Numbered from the stretch's first letter, positions 45,152-54,575 are shown. The stretch is 64,000 nucleotides of DNA from Bacillota bacterium (GCA_023391005.1 JAEWBS010000012.1:6088-70087), one strand, 5' to 3'. Numbers and translations are program-made. The notes: generated by a model from the letters alone, not told the origin.

Positions 45152-46444
45152 ATGAAGCAGGTGCGAATCTTAATATTCCCTTGTGGCTCAGAGGTGGGAC
45201 TGGAACTGCATCAGGCGTTAAAGGATGTTCCTTTTATCACGCTGGTTGGCGCTTCGAGCGTACCGGATCATGGCAAATATGTGTTCGAGCATTATTGCGA
45301 GGGCTTGCCTTTTGTGCAGACGCCCGAATTTTTAGAGCGCTTTAACGCGCTTCTTCTGACGCAGCATATAGACTTTATTTATCCCGCCATGGACGAAGTG
45401 TTGGATGTACTGTCAGCTAATCGCGAACAGCTTGCCGTCCCGCTTATAGCGCCTTGCCACGACGCCGTACATATCTGCCGCAGCAAGGCCAGAACTTACG
45501 CGCATCTCAACGGGCTTGACTTTGTTCCGCAAACCTATGACGGCCCGGAACAGGTAACCCGGTTTCCTGTTATTATAAAGCCGGAGGAAGGTTACGGTGC
45601 CAAGGGCTTTTATATTTTGAATACACCCCAAGCGCTGCGCCAAAAATTGGCTGAAAGTCAAACAGCCAATGTCATCTGTGAGTATCTTCAAGGCGAGGAA
45701 TATACGGTCGATTGCTTTACCGACCGGCACGGCGTGCTCAAATATACCAGTTGCCGCAACCGCAACCGAATCCGCAACGGTATCAGCGTCAATTCCCGGC
45801 TACAGCAGCCCGATGAAAAGATTAGCGAGATCGCCCGGAAAATATCGGCGCATATCCCGATGCGGGGTGCGTGGTTTTTCCAGCTCAAACGCGACGGTGA
45901 CGGCAACTATAAGCTGTTGGAGGTTGCGACCCGTGTTGCGGGAACTATGTGCGTCCAACGTGCGGCCGGGGTCAATCTGCCGCTGCTGAGTGTATTTGAT
46001 ATGATGGATTACGATGTGGCGATTACACCTCAGCTTGATACGGTAGAGGTGGATCGCGCATTATATAACGCTTATCGCCTGCCGATAGAGTTTGAAGAGG
46101 TTTATCTTGATTTTGACGATACGGTTATTGTGCATAATAAAGTTAATTTAAATCTAATGCGCTATCTCTATCAATGTGTCAATAAAAATGTTCCTGTCAA
46201 GCTGTTGACCAAGCATGATTATGACATCCACACAACGCTGAAACGTTATAAAATTGCGCCCGAATTGTTTGATGAAATTATTCATATAGAGCGCGCGCAG
46301 CGTAAATGCGATTTTGTCCAGCCCAACAAAATGGCTTTGTTTATTGACGATTCTTTCGCCGAAAGACAGCAGATGCAAGAGGCGCATGGAATGGTGGCAT
46401 TGGGTGTGGACGCGATAGAGGCGTTGCTGGATTATCGACAGTAG
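45152..46444 (+). CDS. ATP-grasp ligase fused to a HAD-like domain
   Basis: 430 aa; ATG 45152 (upstream GAGAGCAA is a weak site). Residues 1-~310 are a carbamoyl-phosphate-synthase-like ATP-grasp enzyme: FIYPAMDEVLDVLSANREQL, RFPVIIKPEEGYGAKGFYIL (near 135), CEYLQGEEYTVDCFTDRHG and LLEVATRVAGTM. Residues ~310-430 look HAD-like: VYLDFDDTVIVHNKVN holds the DxDxT nucleophile motif and MALFIDDSFAERQQMQ the acidic motif IV. The pair suggests ligation of an amino acid or acid to the sugar with a linked phosphatase or binding role. Activity is inference. Confidence 0.75.
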   Translation: MKQVRILIFPCGSEVGLELHQALKDVPFITLVGASSVPDHGKYVFEHYCEGLPFVQTPEFLERFNALLLTQHIDFIYPAMDEVLDVLSANREQLAVPLIAPCHDAVHICRSKARTYAHLNGLDFVPQTYDGPEQVTRFPVIIKPEEGYGAKGFYILNTPQALRQKLAESQTANVICEYLQGEEYTVDCFTDRHGVLKYTSCRNRNRIRNGISVNSRLQQPDEKISEIARKISAHIPMRGAWFFQLKRDGDGNYKLLEVATRVAGTMCVQRAAGVNLPLLSVFDMMDYDVAITPQLDTVEVDRALYNAYRLPIEFEEVYLDFDDTVIVHNKVNLNLMRYLYQCVNKNVPVKLLTKHDYDIHTTLKRYKIAPELFDEIIHIERAQRKCDFVQPNKMALFIDDSFAERQQMQEAHGMVALGVDAIEALLDYRQ

Positions 46445-46472
46445 ATTTTTACTGAATTTGGGGGACTGGAAA

Positions 46473-47522
46473 TTGAAATCAATTCTTATCACCGGTGGCG
46501 CCGGTTTTATCGGCTCGAACTTTGTCCACTACATGCTGGACAAGCATGCAGATATTCGCTTAGTCAACCTCGATGCCCTAACCTATGCCGGAAACCTCGA
46601 GAATCTGGCCTCAATCGCGGAGGGCGCCCGCTATACCTTCGTGAAGGGCGATATCCGTGACAGGGTATTGGTGGACAGGCTTTTTGCAGAGCATCAATTC
46701 GACACGGTGGTCAATTTTGCGGCCGAAAGCCATGTTGACCGCAGCATTACCGAGCCCGAACTGTTTTTAACTACGAATATTATCGGCACTCAAACATTGC
46801 TCGACGCTGCCAAGCGTTCCTGGAGCGATGAGCCCGACAACAAATATTGCCGGACATATCGACCGGGCGTGCGATTTTTACAGGTTTCAACCGATGAGGT
46901 TTACGGCACACTGGGAAAAACGGGATTCTTTACCGAGACGACGCCGCTGGCGCCCAACAGCCCCTATTCGTCGTCTAAGGCGTCGGCCGACCTGATTGTG
47001 CGCGCGTATCACGAAACCTACGGCATGCCGGTGAACATTACCCGCTGCTCGAATAACTACGGACCTTATCAGTTCCCTGAAAAGCTGATTCCGCTAATGA
47101 TCCACAACTGTACGCAAAATTGTGCCCTGCCGGTTTATGGCGACGGCATGCAGATACGAGACTGGTTGTATGTCGAGGACCACTGCAGCGCCATCGATAC
47201 GGTACTGCGTAAAGGTCGAGTTGGCGAGGTGTATAACATTGGCGGCAATAATGAGAAAGCAAATATTGAGATTGTCCGGCTTATCCTTGCGCGCATGGGT
47301 AAGGATGAGTCTCTGATTGAGCATGTTCAGGATCGCCCGGGGCATGATCGACGCTATGCCATTGACAATACCAAAATCACGACCGAATTGGGCTGGTCGC
47401 CGAGCTATACCTTTGATACAGGCATTGCTCAGACGATTGATTGGTATTTAAGCCATTCCGAGTGGATGACCCATGTGACCTCAGGCGATTATCTGGGCTA
47501 CTATGCAAAAATGTATCGGTGA
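46473..47522 (+). CDS. rmlB: dTDP-glucose 4,6-dehydratase RmlB
   Basis: 349 aa from TTG 46473, 7 nt after GGGGGA; an ATG at 46458 lies inside that site. Motifs: SILITGGAGFIGSNFVHYML, NFAAESHVDRSI (near residue 80), FLQVSTDEVYGTLG (near 128) and PYSSSKASADLIVRAYHETY with the catalytic YxxxK-type segment (near 160). ITRCSNNYGPYQFPEKLIPL follows. It makes dTDP-4-keto-6-deoxyglucose for the aminotransferase encoded upstream. Confidence 0.95.
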   Translation: MKSILITGGAGFIGSNFVHYMLDKHADIRLVNLDALTYAGNLENLASIAEGARYTFVKGDIRDRVLVDRLFAEHQFDTVVNFAAESHVDRSITEPELFLTTNIIGTQTLLDAAKRSWSDEPDNKYCRTYRPGVRFLQVSTDEVYGTLGKTGFFTETTPLAPNSPYSSSKASADLIVRAYHETYGMPVNITRCSNNYGPYQFPEKLIPLMIHNCTQNCALPVYGDGMQIRDWLYVEDHCSAIDTVLRKGRVGEVYNIGGNNEKANIEIVRLILARMGKDESLIEHVQDRPGHDRRYAIDNTKITTELGWSPSYTFDTGIAQTIDWYLSHSEWMTHVTSGDYLGYYAKMYR

Positions 47523-47545
47523 TAGCGAAGACGTGAGGAAAACAA

Positions 47546-48316
47546 ATGATACAAAAGTTAATCAGATACCGCTTCTTATTTGAAGAGCTGGTTAAACGCG
47601 ATTTTAAAAAGAAATATAAGCGGACGGTGCTCGGTATGTTGTGGAGCATCATTTCGCCTCTGCTGACATTGGCTGTTATAGCGGCTGTTTTCACACAGTT
47701 TTTTGGACGTATGACCCCACATTACGTTATTTATGTTTTTTGCGGCAACCTTATATTCTCTTATTTCAGTGATGCAACCAATGGCGGAATGCGGTCCTTG
47801 ATGGCCAATGCCGCTATCTTTACAAAGGTAGACGTGCCTAAATACATGTTTCTGCTTTCAAGAAACGTACAGGCTTTTATCAATTTTTTGCTGACATTAG
47901 GCGTGTTTTTACTGTTTGTTGCCTTTGAGCCGGGATTGCCGTTCCGCTGGTCCTTTTTGCTGCTGATTTACCCGATTACCTGCCTGACCCTTTTCAATAT
48001 CGGCGTCGGCATGGTCTTATCTGCGCTTTATGTTTTCTTTCGGGATGTCGAATACCTCTACAGTGTTTTCACCATGCTGCTGATGTATCTCTCGGCCATT
48101 TTCTATAATATAGAGGCCTATACGCTCAAAGTGCAGTATCTTTTTTACGCCAATCCCGTTTATGTCTACATCCGCTATTTTCGAAAAATTGTCATAGAAA
48201 ATGATATCCCCGAATTGAGCTTTCATCTGCTTTGCGCCTTTTACGCGCTGGTGATGCTGGGGATGGGCTGCTGGATGTATAAAAAATACAACCATAAATT
48301 CCTGTATTATGTCTAA
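47546..48316 (+). CDS. ABC-2 type polysaccharide exporter permease (Wzm/TagG-like)
   Basis: 256 aa; ATG 47546 with GTGAGG upstream. The N-terminus ELVKRDFKKKYKRTVLGMLW is the amphipathic start of ABC-2 polysaccharide permeases. About six hydrophobic segments follow, with FRDVEYLYSVFTMLLMYLSA near residue 165. It forms the membrane channel for a lipid-linked polymer with the ATPase encoded 12 bp downstream. It points to ABC-dependent, not Wzy-dependent, export. Confidence 0.9.
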   Translation: MIQKLIRYRFLFEELVKRDFKKKYKRTVLGMLWSIISPLLTLAVIAAVFTQFFGRMTPHYVIYVFCGNLIFSYFSDATNGGMRSLMANAAIFTKVDVPKYMFLLSRNVQAFINFLLTLGVFLLFVAFEPGLPFRWSFLLLIYPITCLTLFNIGVGMVLSALYVFFRDVEYLYSVFTMLLMYLSAIFYNIEAYTLKVQYLFYANPVYVYIRYFRKIVIENDIPELSFHLLCAFYALVMLGMGCWMYKKYNHKFLYYV

Positions 48317-48328
48317 GGGGGCGTTTGT

Positions 48329-49072
48329 ATGATTTTAGAATTAAACGACGTCGCCATTCGATATATTACCGGCGATTTTAAAGAGATTGGCCTGAAGGAA
48401 TTTGTGATGCGAAAGTTCAAGCACAATTATACTGTTAAGGAATTCTGGGCAGTGGACGGTGTGAGCTTTTCGATTAAGCGCGGGGACATGCTGGGTATCA
48501 TCGGTACGAACGGCGCGGGAAAATCGACGCTGCTAAAAGCTGTATCGGGCATTATGGAGCCGACCTGCGGCAGTGTCAAGCGCGAGGGCACCATCGCCGC
48601 GCTACTGGAATTGGCCAGTGGCTTTGACGGCGACCTGACCGTGCGCGAAAACGCTTATCTGCGCGGGGCTATGCTGGGCTATACGCGCAAATTTATGGAC
48701 CAGACCTACCGCGATATCATCGCTTTTTCCGAGCTTGAGGAATACGAAGATCGTCCCTTTAAGCAGCTCTCTTCAGGTATGAAATCACGTCTAGCATTCT
48801 CAATTGCGTCACTGGTCAAGCCCGATATTCTTATTCTTGACGAAGTGCTTTCGGTGGGCGACGGCGCCTTCCGAAAAAAGAGCGAAGCGAAGATGAAGGA
48901 GATCATCTGCAGCGGTGCAACAACGATTTTGGTTTCACATTCTTTGGATCAAGTGCGCGAGATGTGCAACAAGGTTTTGTGGCTTCATAAGGGTAAGCAG
49001 ATTGCGTTTGGCGAGACGGCGGCCATCTGTGATCGCTATCAAAGCTTTTTAGATGGTAAGCTGAAACTATGA
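48329..49072 (+). CDS. Polysaccharide exporter ATPase (Wzt/TagH-like)
   Basis: 247 aa; ATG 48329 with AAGGGGG upstream. Walker A is GIIGTNGAGKSTLLKAVSGI (near residue 58), the ABC signature is FKQLSSGMKSRLAFSIA (near 142) and Walker B is PDILILDEVLSVGDGAF (near 163). VKEFWAVDGVSFSIKRGDML is typical of Wzt/TagH. It lacks the C-terminal carbohydrate-binding extension of O-antigen Wzt. It is the last gene of the operon, followed by a strong terminator. Confidence 0.92.
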   Translation: MILELNDVAIRYITGDFKEIGLKEFVMRKFKHNYTVKEFWAVDGVSFSIKRGDMLGIIGTNGAGKSTLLKAVSGIMEPTCGSVKREGTIAALLELASGFDGDLTVRENAYLRGAMLGYTRKFMDQTYRDIIAFSELEEYEDRPFKQLSSGMKSRLAFSIASLVKPDILILDEVLSVGDGAFRKKSEAKMKEIICSGATTILVSHSLDQVREMCNKVLWLHKGKQIAFGETAAICDRYQSFLDGKLKL

Positions 49073-49216
49073 CGATCCCTGACACTATAAAAGCGAGCAG
49101 GGCGGTGCGTGCGTTTCGGTTGTGAGTCGCCGCGTACCGTATTGAGCGGCATAGAGCAGAACCGGGGTCACCACTGGTGTGTAATATCAACGGTTGCGAG
49201 TGTATTTTCCAAGGAG

Positions 49217-49261
49217 GGCGATCCGACGGATTTTTCGACCAAAATCCGTCGGATCGCCTTT
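49217..49261 (+). terminator. Intrinsic terminator of the polysaccharide operon
   Basis: An 18-bp perfect stem: GGCGATCCGACGGATTTT (49217-49234) and its complement (49241-49258) around TCGACC, then TTTG. Confidence 0.88.
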
Positions 49262-49295
49262 GAATACCCTATATCGTGCTAATTATCTACAAAAT

Positions 49296-49324
49296 TTGTA
49301 TTTGTTCTTTTGATTTGCTATAAT
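49296..49324 (+). promoter_or_regulatory. Sigma-A promoter of the two-component operon
   Basis: TTGTAT (49296-49301), 17-bp spacer, TATAAT (49319-49324) with an extended -10 TG at 49316-49317. It lies 46 bp before the kinase start. Confidence 0.75.
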
Positions 49325-49369
49325 TTTATGAAAATGAAACCTGACCACCATCATAAAAGGAGGACCCCC

Positions 49370-50998
49370 ATGCGCCAAACACCCCCAAAAAGCACCTTAG
49401 AGCGCAGCCTGTTCTGGTCCTTCATGCTGGTCTCGATGCTGGTCGTTCTGCTCTCACTCGGAGCGACGCTTTACTTCGACATGACGCGCCAGCGCAAGGA
49501 CATGGACGCGGCCATCAGCGGCACGGCGGCCTATATCGCGTCGATGCCCGGGGTGGTGACTATGCTCGAGGAGGGCTATCCGGCACCGCAGGTGCAGGAA
49601 TCGCTCGACGCGCTCTGCGCACACATCCCCAACATCAGCGTCGCGGTGGTCTGCGATAAAAACGGCCTGCGCTTTTTCCATACCGACCGCCAAAAGACAG
49701 GCGAATCCTATGTCGACGGCGAGGAGGCGGCGATCTTACAGGGTGCGCCGCCCTATATTACAATCGGTTACGGCACCATGGGCGCGCAGCGCAGGGCGTT
49801 TCATGCCGTCTACAGCGCACAAAACGACATTATCGGCTTTGTGATGGTTTCGGTCTTCACCGGCGTCATCTCGGCGCACCTGCGCAGTATTTTGCTGCTG
49901 CACCTGATGATATTTTTGACCATGCTGTTGGTCGGATTTTTATTGAGCCACGTCATTCTGACCTACCTGCGCAAAACGCTCATGGGCCTTGGACCCGAGG
50001 AGCTTTTAAGCCGCTATTTACAGCAGGATGAGGTGCTCAGCGCGATCTCGGAGGGAATAATTGCCTCCGACGTCGACGGGAATATCCTGTTCGTCAACGC
50101 CGCTGCCCGACAAATCATCGGTGAAGAAGACCCAATGGAGGGCCGACCCCTTGCCGATCTGCTGCCCGATACACGGCACGGCATGGTTCTGCGCGGCGCA
50201 AAGGCCGAGGATCATCGCTCGTGGCTGGTGGGTGGGCATTCGGTGCTCGCGAGCGAGCTTCCGATCCGCGATAGCGCCGTCGCGCCGGTGCAGGGCGTCT
50301 TGACCATTTTATACGACCGCACCGAGATGCTGCATATGTCCGATCAGCTTTTCGGTGCAAGAAGCATGATCGAAGCGCTGCGCTCCTATAACCACGAATT
50401 TTCAAACAAGCTGCATGTAATACTGGGCTATCTCCAAAGCGGAGACAGCTCAAAAGCCATGCGCTTTATCTTAAACAGCAACCTGATTTCGGGCCAACTC
50501 ATTTGCCAAACCGCCGACCAGATACGGGTCTCCGAGTTGTGCGCTTTGATTATTGGCAAGATGATTCACGCGGCTGAACGTGGCATTTCGCTGACGCTGG
50601 CGGGGGACAGCGGCTGCATCGAGCAGGATCTTCTGCTGCCGGTGAGCGATATGATGACAATTATCGGCAACCTTTTGGAGAACGCGATCGAAGAGCTCGG
50701 CAACGGTGCTCTTGAACTTCGGGAGATCAAATTCGGCCTCTATTGCCGCCCTGACTGCAACATTATTGTGTGTGAAGATACGGGGCGAGGCATATCCGAC
50801 GCGGTTTTCCAAAGAATGTATGAAAACAGCTTTTCCACCAAGGGAGAATACCGCGGCACGGGGCTGTTTACGGTTAAAAGAATTGTTTCGCAGTATGGGG
50901 GTAAAATTGAGGTCGAAACCGAGCCGGGTGAGGGAACGGCGTTTACAGTGACATTTGTCAGGGAGGATATGCGGGATGTATCAGGTTATAATTATTGA
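49370..50998 (+). CDS. Sensor histidine kinase of the DcuS/CitA family
   Basis: 542 aa from ATG 49370 (AAAGGAGGA upstream). TM1 at ~18-40, a periplasmic-type sensor domain (~45-170) like the CitA/DcuS PASp fold, TM2 at ~180-205, a cytoplasmic PAS domain (~225-325: AISEGIIASDVDGNILFVN) and the kinase core. The phospho-accepting His is in SYNHEFSNKLHVILGYLQSG. ATP-binding boxes are GNLLENAIEELGNG, VCEDTGRGIS and EYRGTGLFTVKRI. It should sense an external carboxylate. The gltS gene beyond its regulator suggests glutamate or a similar acid. Confidence 0.9.
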   Translation: MRQTPPKSTLERSLFWSFMLVSMLVVLLSLGATLYFDMTRQRKDMDAAISGTAAYIASMPGVVTMLEEGYPAPQVQESLDALCAHIPNISVAVVCDKNGLRFFHTDRQKTGESYVDGEEAAILQGAPPYITIGYGTMGAQRRAFHAVYSAQNDIIGFVMVSVFTGVISAHLRSILLLHLMIFLTMLLVGFLLSHVILTYLRKTLMGLGPEELLSRYLQQDEVLSAISEGIIASDVDGNILFVNAAARQIIGEEDPMEGRPLADLLPDTRHGMVLRGAKAEDHRSWLVGGHSVLASELPIRDSAVAPVQGVLTILYDRTEMLHMSDQLFGARSMIEALRSYNHEFSNKLHVILGYLQSGDSSKAMRFILNSNLISGQLICQTADQIRVSELCALIIGKMIHAAERGISLTLAGDSGCIEQDLLLPVSDMMTIIGNLLENAIEELGNGALELREIKFGLYCRPDCNIIVCEDTGRGISDAVFQRMYENSFSTKGEYRGTGLFTVKRIVSQYGGKIEVETEPGEGTAFTVTFVREDMRDVSGYNY

Positions 50999-51662
50999 GG
51001 ACGACCCCATGGTCGCCGCCATAAACCGCCAATATATTGAGGATACCCCCGGATTTGTGGTTAAAAGTGTTTTTCAGAACGGGGCGCAGGCGTTGGAATA
51101 TCTCAAGGACAACGACGTCTCTTTGATTATTCTTGACTATTACACCCCAATGATGAGCGGTATGGCGTTTGTGGACATGCTGCACGGCATGGGCAAGGCG
51201 CCCGCTATCATTATGGTTACCTCGGCCAGCGACGTGCAGATTGTCAAGAGCATGTTCTCGCGGGGCGTTATCGATTATCTGGTCAAGCCGTTTGAATATG
51301 AGCGCTTTAAGGCGGCGCTTGAGCGTTTCAAATATACGCTAGCCCGGTGGGAGGACGCCTGTACCGCGCTCAAACAGGAGGAGATAGACAGCGTCATAGT
51401 ATCCGAGGGCGCCGGGGAATCTAAAAGGATGATGCAAACGCTCTCAAAGGGCCTCAACGAAAGCACGATGACGATGATTCGGCAGTTTTTGAGCGGCAAC
51501 AGCACCAAGTTTTTTACAAGCGAAGAGATTGCGGGTCGCGTCAACCTTTCCCGCATTACAGTCAGGCGCTATATGAACTACATGCTCGAGACCAATCAGG
51601 TGATCAGTACCATCGATTATCAAACCGGCGGGCGGCCGTCTATCAAATACAAGGTTATATAA
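50976..51662 (+). CDS. Response regulator of the CitB/DcuR family
   Basis: 228 aa from ATG 50976, overlapping the kinase 3' end by 23 bp, with GGGAGG upstream. The receiver domain has VIIIEDDPMVAAINRQYIE, SLIILDYYTPMMSGMAFVDM with the phospho-accepting Asp, and DYLVKPFEYERFKAAL. The C-terminal helix-turn-helix is SEEIAGRVNLSRITVRRYMN (near residue 185), typical of DcuR/CitB. It probably activates gltS, whose promoter lies 90 bp downstream. Confidence 0.9.
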   Translation: MYQVIIIEDDPMVAAINRQYIEDTPGFVVKSVFQNGAQALEYLKDNDVSLIILDYYTPMMSGMAFVDMLHGMGKAPAIIMVTSASDVQIVKSMFSRGVIDYLVKPFEYERFKAALERFKYTLARWEDACTALKQEEIDSVIVSEGAGESKRMMQTLSKGLNESTMTMIRQFLSGNSTKFFTSEEIAGRVNLSRITVRRYMNYMLETNQVISTIDYQTGGRPSIKYKVI

Positions 51663-51751
51663 TGTGCACAATAATGTGCTTGATTAATTGTCGAAAAAGG
51701 CCTGACTAGTCAAATACTATAATTACAAAACATCTACAATAGCTACTAAAA

Positions 51752-51780
51752 TTGAAGTGGTGCTATTCTATCGGTATACT
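51752..51780 (+). promoter_or_regulatory. Promoter of gltS
   Basis: TTGAAG (51752-51757), 17-bp spacer, TATACT (51775-51780), in the 175-bp gap between the regulator gene and gltS. A second A/T-rich stretch at 51660-51730 may hold the regulator's binding site; no clear dyad was found. Confidence 0.6.
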
Positions 51781-51837
51781 TATGTATGTTTCCAGCTGGC
51801 GAATGATGTTGAACATACAAGAGAAGGGTAGAAGATT

Positions 51838-53088
51838 ATGCAGGAGATTCTAGAGTATTTTGGCACCTATACCCCCGCGGCGGAGGGTGCAATCGCTTCA
51901 TTTAAATTTGAATACCTGACCACATTGGGCTTTGCGGCTATCGTCATTTTCTTGGGACGCGCTATTGTGGGCCGATCGGCCATGCTCAAAAAATACGCGA
52001 TTCCGGCCCCTGTTGTGTCCGGACTGATTTTTTCGCTGGCCATTTCGATGATCAAGATGTCGGGCACCATATCACTTTCGTTTAACGACACGCTGATGAA
52101 GGATCTGTGTCAGAACCTGTTTTTCCTCTGTGTAGGCTTTGGCTTCAGCGTTAAGATGCTCAAAAAAGCCGGCGGAAAGCTCTGCGCCATGATCGCGATA
52201 GCGGCCTGCTTGCTGATTACGGTGCAGAATATTCTCGGCCTCTTTCTTGGCAACCTCATAGGGCTTGATCCGCTGCTGGCGCTTCAGTGCTCTTCGGCTT
52301 CCATGTCGGGCGGCGTTGGTACGGCTTCCGCTTTCGGTGCAATTTTTGAAAAAATGGGTGCGCAGGATGCGGTTACGATCGGTGTCGCGGCCGGTACGAT
52401 GGGCAACGTCATGGGTTCGCTGATTGGTGGCCCGGTAGCAGCGTTCCTGATCAGACGGCATATGCTCAAATCCGACCCCAACGATAAGCCCGAGGCAATT
52501 TTGAGCGGCAAAGCGCCCGAGCTTAACAACGGACGTATGATCTCGATGTTTTCGCTTACGCTGCTGCTTGCTGCGCTGGGCATGCCGATCTATGTTCTGC
52601 TTGATAATATCCCTTATATCGAGATGCCCAAGTTCATCGGCTGCCTCTTTGCGGGCGCGATTGCGCGCAACGTGATGGAAGCGGCGAACATCAAGTTTTA
52701 CACGCCTGAGGTCGACGCCATTGAGCACATGTTCTTAGAGCTTTATCTCGCGCTCGTGCTGATGTCGATTGATATCACCAAGCTGGCGCCCGTCGCGGGC
52801 CAGATGGGCATTATTTTGGCCGCGCAGGCGGTGCTGATGGCGCTGTTCGCGATCTTCGTTTCTTACAATATGTTCGGCCGCAACTACGGTGCCGCCGTTA
52901 TGGCGGCGGGCAACTGCGGATGGGGCTGCGGTTCGGGTCCGAACGCTGTCGCCAACACCAAAGCGGTTATGGACGAGTACGGCTGGCACACCATCGCGTG
53001 GGTGCTTTACCCCTCCTTCGCCGTTATCATTGACGATATTTATAATCCGATATTCCTTTCGGTTATTTCCAGCCTGCTGCCCCGCTGA
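51838..53088 (+). CDS. gltS: Sodium/glutamate symporter GltS family
   Basis: 416 aa; ATG 51838 with AGAAGGG upstream. About ten hydrophobic segments in two halves. IPAPVVSGLIFSLA (near residue 55), SSASMSGGVGTASAFGAIFE (near 155) and AGNCGWGCGSGPNAVANTKA (near 360) are GltS pore-loop signatures. It imports glutamate with Na+. It is likely controlled by the adjacent two-component system. Confidence 0.92.
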   Translation: MQEILEYFGTYTPAAEGAIASFKFEYLTTLGFAAIVIFLGRAIVGRSAMLKKYAIPAPVVSGLIFSLAISMIKMSGTISLSFNDTLMKDLCQNLFFLCVGFGFSVKMLKKAGGKLCAMIAIAACLLITVQNILGLFLGNLIGLDPLLALQCSSASMSGGVGTASAFGAIFEKMGAQDAVTIGVAAGTMGNVMGSLIGGPVAAFLIRRHMLKSDPNDKPEAILSGKAPELNNGRMISMFSLTLLLAALGMPIYVLLDNIPYIEMPKFIGCLFAGAIARNVMEAANIKFYTPEVDAIEHMFLELYLALVLMSIDITKLAPVAGQMGIILAAQAVLMALFAIFVSYNMFGRNYGAAVMAAGNCGWGCGSGPNAVANTKAVMDEYGWHTIAWVLYPSFAVIIDDIYNPIFLSVISSLLPR

Positions 53089-53133
53089 GACGGCAGCCTT
53101 TAAAAAAGCTTAATACATCCCCTTTTTCTATCA

Positions 53134-53173
53134 AACAAGGTGAGTCTGCGTCCTGTAGACTCACCTTGTTTTT
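53134..53173 (+). terminator. Intrinsic terminator of gltS
   Basis: AACAAGGTGAGTCT (53134-53147) pairs perfectly with AGACTCACCTTGTT (53157-53170), followed by TTT. Confidence 0.88.
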
Positions 53174-53182
53174 GCTTAATGA

Positions 53183-53212
53183 TTGGAATCAGCGCTTTAT
53201 CCGTGTTATAAT
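53183..53212 (+). promoter_or_regulatory. Promoter of the TAXI receptor gene
   Basis: TTGGAA (53183-53188), 18-bp spacer, TATAAT (53207-53212), 75 bp before the start codon. Confidence 0.6.
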
Positions 53213-53287
53213 AGTGTCAAAGGCGGTCATGTCGCTGCCCGCGGCGAGAATTGAGCCGCTAAAATTTTGTTTGAAAGGGGCCGTCCG

Positions 53288-54268
53288 ATGCTTAGCCGAC
53301 GACTGAAAATACTGATTGCCGTTGCTTTAGCGGCCACAGTGCTTGCAGGGTGCTTTACTGTCGTCCGACAATTGCTTAAAAACAACGACCGCAATGCCGG
53401 CCCTAATATACAGGTGCTGACGATTGGCACGGCCGACAGCGGGGGCACGATGTACCCGGTCGGGCGCGCGATTGCGCAGATTCTCAATGAAGCTGTCCCA
53501 ACGCTTAAAATCAACATCAGCGCTTCCCAAGGGTCGTTGTTCAATGTCAAGGGATTAAAAGCGGGTCAGGTGGACATGGCGCTGGTCAGCGCCGATGTGG
53601 CCTACAGCGCCTACTCAGGAACAGGTGCGTTTAAAAATGAGCAGGTGGCGGGTTTAAGGGCCATCGGTGCGGTCTATTTAAGCTATTCCAACTGGATGAC
53701 CGCCGATACGTCGGGGCTGGTTTATGTCCACGATCTTCTGAGCAGGAGGGTATCGGTCGGGCCGCAGGACTCGACGACTGAGGCCTCCGCGTTGATGGCG
53801 CTGCGAGTGTTGGGCATTGATGGGACGAACACAAGGCTTGAGCATTATGGCCTCGGTTCGGGCAGCGACGCGCTAAAGCAGGGGACGGTTGACGCCGTGC
53901 ACGGTTTTGCGGGCATTCCGATCAAGAGCATGGCCGATCTGGCCGATGCGCAGTCCTGCCGGTTGCTGCTTTACACCGATGAGGAGCTGGATCAGATTTT
54001 AAGCCGTGACAGCCGTTTTGTTAAAGCGGTGATTCCGGCCGGAACCTACGAAGGGCAGAGCGAGGACGTCGAAACCTTCGGGGTCAAATGCCTGCTGTGC
54101 GTGGATGACAGCATGGACGAGCAGCTGGGCTATACGATCACAAAATATCTTCACGAGAATATGGACGAGCTGGCGCAGAACGACCCCGATTTTATCAGCA
54201 AGAACCTGTCAATACCGCTGCACCCCGGCGCGGTGCGTTATTATGGGGAGGTTGGGCTGCTACAGTAG
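53288..54268 (+). CDS. TAXI-family TRAP transporter solute-binding lipoprotein
   Basis: 326 aa from ATG 53288 (GAAAGGGG upstream; a TTG at 53267 is open). The N-terminal signal ends in the lipobox VLAGC (Cys near residue 23). The TAXI signature is LTIGTADSGGTMYPVGRAIA (near 45), followed by ISASQGSLFNVKGLKAGQVD and VSVGPQDSTTEASAL. It would bind a solute outside the membrane. No TAXI-type fused permease is adjacent, so it must use one elsewhere or borrow the DctQM at 60.8-62.6 kb, which is less likely. Confidence 0.88.
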   Translation: MLSRRLKILIAVALAATVLAGCFTVVRQLLKNNDRNAGPNIQVLTIGTADSGGTMYPVGRAIAQILNEAVPTLKINISASQGSLFNVKGLKAGQVDMALVSADVAYSAYSGTGAFKNEQVAGLRAIGAVYLSYSNWMTADTSGLVYVHDLLSRRVSVGPQDSTTEASALMALRVLGIDGTNTRLEHYGLGSGSDALKQGTVDAVHGFAGIPIKSMADLADAQSCRLLLYTDEELDQILSRDSRFVKAVIPAGTYEGQSEDVETFGVKCLLCVDDSMDEQLGYTITKYLHENMDELAQNDPDFISKNLSIPLHPGAVRYYGEVGLLQ

Positions 54269-54343
54269 TGTGTTGTGGGATTGGTCAGCGCTGCGGGGGC
54301 ATTAAAATTAACAGATACTCTTGTTTTTACGCGGTTCAATGCG

Positions 54344-54372
54344 TTGATTACACATCGGAAATTGTATATAAT
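54344..54372 (+). promoter_or_regulatory. Strong promoter upstream of the zeta-toxin remnant
   Basis: TTGATT (54344-54349), 17-bp spacer, TATAAT (54367-54372). It is well conserved although the genes it served are broken. Confidence 0.6.
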
Positions 54373-54380
54373 AAGGGCAG

Positions 54381-54575
54381 ATGGGTGAACGTTATGACGA
54401 TCAAAAAAACGCCGCTATTTCGCCTGAAAATAAATTGTTGACCGACCGAAAAAATACAAAAATTGTGGATGCCAAAATCACCATTTCGGCTTGCAAGGGG
54501 GCCCTGTGGCGAAATATAACGCCAGCTAAGAAAGCCCTACTTGTTATACGACGACGACGGGACACGCAGATATGA
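54381..54575 (+). CDS. Small open frame upstream of the zeta-toxin remnant (possible decayed antitoxin)
   Basis: 64 codons from ATG 54381, nine bases after the promoter's -10 box, so the binding site is poor. It ends in an ATGA overlap with the zeta-like pseudogene, as an antitoxin gene would. The protein (ERYDDQKNAAISPENKLL at the start, IRRRRDTQI at the end) matches nothing I know, and another frame near the end reads more like protein (KPYLLYDDDGTRRYER). It may be frameshifted. Confidence 0.35.
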   Translation: MGERYDDQKNAAISPENKLLTDRKNTKIVDAKITISACKGALWRNITPAKKALLVIRRRRDTQI

